DNA from: Paenibacillus aceti
GTDB lineage: Bacteria > Bacillota > Bacilli > Paenibacillales > Paenibacillaceae
Direction: 5' to 3'
Assembly (NCBI RefSeq): GCF_003614185.1
Contig: NZ_KZ987724.1
Location: 2,763,733 to 2,827,732, forward strand
Length of the DNA: 64,000 nucleotides
In this document: one piece after another, positions 60,971 through 64,000 of the stretch
How positions within the stretch are numbered: the stretch's first letter is position 1
Layout: each line of letters begins with the position of its first letter
The notes under the pieces: model-generated
Told to the model about the DNA's origin: nothing
The model's database searches: none
Seen by the model: the letters and a program-made list of their open reading frames with translations, nothing else
Position numbers and translations under genes: made by a program

Positions 60971-61252
60971 TTACACCCCGCTTACTAGGCGGTCCAGAGT
61001 GATGTCTGCATCTTCCTCTGCTTGGAACGCTTCAGAGGCCATGGAAAGGTTAATCTTAGCCATCTCCATATAGCCTCGCTGCATTGATTCACGGATGAAT
61101 CTCTTCTTCCGCTCATTTAGGTACAGCTTCATGGCTTGCCGGATCAATTCGCTGCGGTTGGAATTCTCCATCGCCACGATTCCATCTACCTCCTGTAAAA
61201 GATGATCCGGTAAACTGATCATGATTCGTTTGGTATTGTGCATATTGGCCAT
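60971..61252 (-). CDS. EndoAI/MazE-type antitoxin (ribbon-helix-helix)
   Basis: The ATG at 61252 (MANMHNTKRIMIS) has GGGGGTGGAAG upstream. The 93-residue product has the ribbon-helix-helix block TKRIMISLPDHLLQEVDGIV and NRSELIRQAMKLYLNE, as in B. subtilis EndoAI (YdcD). It blocks EndoA and represses its own operon. It is downstream of alr by about 245 bases with no clear terminator between. Confidence 0.92.
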   Translation of the reverse strand: MANMHNTKRIMISLPDHLLQEVDGIVAMENSNRSELIRQAMKLYLNERKKRFIRESMQRGYMEMAKINLSMASEAFQAEEDADITLDRLVSGV

Positions 61253-61497
61253 CTTTACTTCCACCCCCAAAACCTTATCGACCCAAAACCCTTGCATTAA
61301 AACTCAGTATAGCATTATTCAAGGGAATTTATACAAGAAAATATATGCCGAGAGTATATCAAGTATGCTGCATATCATTATAAACAAAAATGATAGTAGC
61401 GTACACACCTGATTCTTTCCATATTCCTATCATTCGATAACCTCAGCATAAAATCCTTCAAAGTCGCAGAAAGTTTTTGTTGGTTTTTGTCAGGTAT

Positions 61498-62688
61498 CTA
61501 CGAAAGAAGCGGATTAAGCACTAATTCCGTCGCCCCTTTACGCTTATACACCCGTGCAACCCGATGGGCCATCATGCATACCACTTCGTAATTGATCGTT
61601 CCAAGCAAAGCAGCCAGTTCCTCGGCGGTAATTTCCTCGCCCGATTGCTGACCGATGAGTACAACCTCTTCGCCGGCTTGAATTTCTTCGGCTTGTTCCG
61701 CCAAAGTTTGTAAAGAAATCATACATTGATCCATACAAATTGTTCCCACTACAGGGACGCGGTTTCCGCGTATCAATACCTGTGCCTTACCGCTCATCAT
61801 TCGGGAATAACCATCAGCATAACCAATCGGAAGGGTTGCAATTCTCTCTTCCCCAGCGGTTACATACTTGGCCCCGTAGCTAATAGCTGAACCGGGCGGT
61901 ACGGTCTTCACGTAGACTGTCTGAGTCTTCAGCGACAGCACCGGCTTCAGTGGAACCCGCTCCTTCACAACCTCGCTGGAAGGATACAGGCCATATAAAG
62001 CAATACCAATTCGAACCATTCGGCAGGTAACTTCTGGTAAATCGATGGCGATAGCGCTATTGCCCGTATGTATTATAGGGATATGTATCCCCTGATTCCG
62101 AAGCGCTTCGACCACGCCCTGAAAACGTTCGTATTGTTCCAATGTATAACCTTTGTCTCTTTCATCCGCAGTCGCAAAATGGGTGAACATCCCTTCCACT
62201 TCCACATGTGAAATTTGCATAGCCCGACGGATGAAATCAACAGCATCTTGCCCCGGCTGCAGACCAAGACGTCCCATGCCGGAATCGATTTTGATATGGA
62301 CCTTCAGCTTGTGTGCGAAATCTGCAGGATCCAGTGCCGCAATCTTATCAAGTACATCCTCACTGAACACGTTAAGGGTAATATCGTGTTCCCAAGCGGT
62401 TCGTACTCCTTGCGGGGAGGTATATCCCAGAATCAGAATGGGCAGGGTAATTCCGGCCTTCCTTAGCTCTAGCGCCTCGTCTAAGAAAGCTACGCTAAGA
62501 TAGTCGGCGCCCAGCGCCTCCAGTTCCCGGGAGATCGGAACTGCACCGTGTCCATAAGCATTGGCCTTCACGCATGCTAACAACTTAACTTCCTCCGGTA
62601 GTCTGCGGCGAAATGCTTCATAATTGGCACCGAGTGCATCCAGATCAATTTCCGCTTGTGTGGGTCGATAATTCACTTGCACTTTCAA
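61498..62688 (-). CDS. alr: Alanine racemase
   Basis: The 396-residue product has the PLP Lys block ACVKANAYGHGA (Lys41), the family motif IKIDSGMGRLGL, the Arg/His region GNSAIAIDLPEVTCRMVRIG and the catalytic Tyr in GSAISYGAKYVT, with IGYADGYSRMMSG later. It converts L- to D-alanine for peptidoglycan. Length is usual. Gene order ydcC-like, alr, endoAI, endoA follows the B. subtilis order. Confidence 0.95.
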   Translation of the reverse strand: MKVQVNYRPTQAEIDLDALGANYEAFRRRLPEEVKLLACVKANAYGHGAVPISRELEALGADYLSVAFLDEALELRKAGITLPILILGYTSPQGVRTAWEHDITLNVFSEDVLDKIAALDPADFAHKLKVHIKIDSGMGRLGLQPGQDAVDFIRRAMQISHVEVEGMFTHFATADERDKGYTLEQYERFQGVVEALRNQGIHIPIIHTGNSAIAIDLPEVTCRMVRIGIALYGLYPSSEVVKERVPLKPVLSLKTQTVYVKTVPPGSAISYGAKYVTAGEERIATLPIGYADGYSRMMSGKAQVLIRGNRVPVVGTICMDQCMISLQTLAEQAEEIQAGEEVVLIGQQSGEEITAEELAALLGTINYEVVCMMAHRVARVYKRKGATELVLNPLLS

Positions 62689-62818
62689 GTCACCTTCTCC
62701 AATGTTTTCAAAAAGTCCATGCCAAACGATACAATTATCGTAATGTTATGAGGTTCTCATGTCAATTCCGCTGCAAGCCCCATATTTGCAATTATGTGAA
62801 GTAATATTTTGGACGAAG

Positions 62819-62866
62819 AAAAAAAAGACGGATTAACGGTACTCCTGCCGGGATCATATCACCGTC
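62819..62866 (-). terminator. Intrinsic terminator of the YdcC-like gene
   Basis: On the minus strand GACGGT...ACCGT and GACGG...CCGTC can form a hairpin across 62827-62866, followed by TTTTTTTTC. It lies between the lipoprotein stop and alr. Confidence 0.6.
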
Positions 62867-62897
62867 AGGCTGAACCGAAAACCGCCCTATTTCCCCA

Positions 62898-64000
62898 TTA
62901 TTTACCTGTCTGATCCTGCATGGAGGCCGCGATCTTCACCATCTCCGTCACCGGCAGATTATCGCTAGTAATCCGGAACTCAAGCCCCTCGGTCGTCCAT
63001 GTCAGGGTCTGCAGATCAATGCCAGTAAGCAGGCCTGCTGTGAAGCCAAGGTCTACCACTTGACCCGGAACGAGTGAAGTAGCCCGGTCAGCCGCCCTCG
63101 TCTCGGAAATCGTAAATTGATAGGCCCCGTCATACCTTAGCATGACAAGACTGCGATCGGTATCTTCAATCACTTTATCGTCCTTATATACTACTCCGTC
63201 TGGTAAATAAGTCGGAATTATGATTCCAAAAGGATCTGACATTGCCGGCAAAGAGGGTACTTCCGTCCCTTCTCCGCTGACGGCTGCATCCGGCGAATCC
63301 GTTCCGATTCCCGCTGCTGCCTCATCCTTAGACGTCACTTTCTCGATCAGCATTCCCGTCTCATCCACCTCAAGCAGAGTTCCCTTCGCATCCTGGGAAG
63401 CTGCATCCAGATTGCGCTGCATATCGAATGACTTATCATCGAATTTAGTATTGAAGTCGAACTTGTCGAACTTCACCTCTACGACCACCTTGGCCTGGGC
63501 ATCCGATACCTGAACTTGCTTCGGCGCATAATTCTCCTTGTTCAGCCAGATCTTCTGACGCACCAAGGCATGGGTGTTGTAATTCGCCGCTACATCGAAT
63601 ACATAATTATCCTTGTCGCTTACAAACTGCCTTGAGCTGTCGCTTAGAATGCTTCGTATCAGCGTCTGATACAAATATACCTGGCCCTGATTCTCGGGCC
63701 AATCGCTCTGGAAGCGGAAGCTCTTGTTGAGGCTTGGCGTCAGCACATAGACGCCCTGATCATTGCGCAGGACAATCTGAGTAATATTCTTCTGCGCGTT
63801 CGTGAGTGCGATCCGGTAGTAGGATGGCTTCTGATGCCATACCTCCACCTTGTATTCTTGCGGACTATCGCCAGTGTACAAGGTCATCGTCCCGGAAGTC
63901 TGGTAGCTCTCCAGTTTGGTAACGACTTTGTCCAAATCCTTAACGACACCTGCGGCGTCCTTTTTCCCGCATGCGGTCATTACGATGCCAAACACGATTA
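62898..64000 (-). CDS. YdcC/LolA-like lipoprotein (partial, right edge)
   Basis: The frame runs off the right edge, so the start is missing. The first visible residues include a lipobox-like MTAC (FGIVMTACGKKD), so it is a lipoprotein. After it, SYQTSGTMTLYTGDSPQEYKV, HQKPSYYRIALTN and VYLYQTLIRSIL follow the LolA-like/YdcC (sporulation) domain up to about residue 210, then a C-terminal region. B. subtilis ydcC is next to alr. It probably works in the forespore or envelope. The domain call is by eye. Confidence 0.82.
   Translation of the reverse strand, partial: IVFGIVMTACGKKDAAGVVKDLDKVVTKLESYQTSGTMTLYTGDSPQEYKVEVWHQKPSYYRIALTNAQKNITQIVLRNDQGVYVLTPSLNKSFRFQSDWPENQGQVYLYQTLIRSILSDSSRQFVSDKDNYVFDVAANYNTHALVRQKIWLNKENYAPKQVQVSDAQAKVVVEVKFDKFDFNTKFDDKSFDMQRNLDAASQDAKGTLLEVDETGMLIEKVTSKDEAAAGIGTDSPDAAVSGEGTEVPSLPAMSDPFGIIIPTYLPDGVVYKDDKVIEDTDRSLVMLRYDGAYQFTISETRAADRATSLVPGQVVDLGFTAGLLTGIDLQTLTWTTEGLEFRITSDNLPVTEMVKIAASMQDQTGK

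Overview
The window looks like a low-to-mid GC Gram-positive spore former, most probably Paenibacillus or a close relative. Evidence: the block tex, cmpA, sprT-like (ydcK), mazEF-type endoAI/endoA, alr and a ydcC-like lipoprotein matches the Bacillus subtilis ydc neighbourhood; there is a cortex morphogenetic protein, an SLH protein, strong AGGAGG ribosome sites, and short intergenic repeats. The genus is inferred; no search was run. LEFT REGION (1-19214, all minus strand): one long operon-like run starts at a good promoter near 19280-19308. It encodes first a Tad-type (type IVc pilus) machine: CpaE/TadZ-like protein, CpaB/SAF-like protein, a MinD-fold protein without a P-loop, TadA/CpaF ATPase, two TadB/TadC-like membrane proteins, a Flp-pilin-like peptide and two pseudopilin-like proteins. 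It then continues without a break into type VII secretion parts: YukD, a DUF5050-like protein, an EssC ATPase without FHA domains, two WXG100 proteins, two large exported proteins, and a WXG/LXG-type effector with lysozyme-like and CHAP domains that runs off the left edge. EssA, EssB and EsaA are not seen. This Tad plus T7SS fusion locus is the most notable system here. REGION 19215-36330: a small secreted protein; an EamA transporter under an FMN riboswitch (probably flavin uptake); a three-gene ABC-2 exporter; lgt; a PHP phosphatase; a heterodimeric ABC exporter with a divergent LysR regulator; a PQQ-propeller protein; an SLH protein; and small unknowns. REGION 36342-42250: a frameshifted gene, a small membrane protein, and a second polymorphic toxin locus. 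This toxin shares its delivery half with the effector at the left edge but ends in a CdiA-type RNase A domain followed by a probable immunity gene. The toxin gene is split by four copies of a 47-bp tandem repeat; with one copy it would be a single 757-residue protein, so it may be a phase switch. An IS3-family element with a -1 frameshift signal lies just upstream of it. REGION 42281-46855: a compact gene set (papain/BtrH-like protein, acyl carrier protein, GT2 glycosyltransferase, second BtrH-like protein with FN3 and discoidin domains, cytosolic NodB deacetylase) that looks like a small carrier-protein-dependent biosynthetic pathway. REGION 47138-64000: two PH-domain membrane proteins (YdbT/YdbS-like), four tRNA genes (Leu-GAG, Glu-TTC, Ser-GCT, Asn-GTT), an MFS transporter with an ArsR-like regulator, sprT, cmpA, tex, a DUF4190 protein, a MacAB/YknXYZ-like efflux operon, endoA/endoAI, alr and a partial LolA/YdcC-like lipoprotein.
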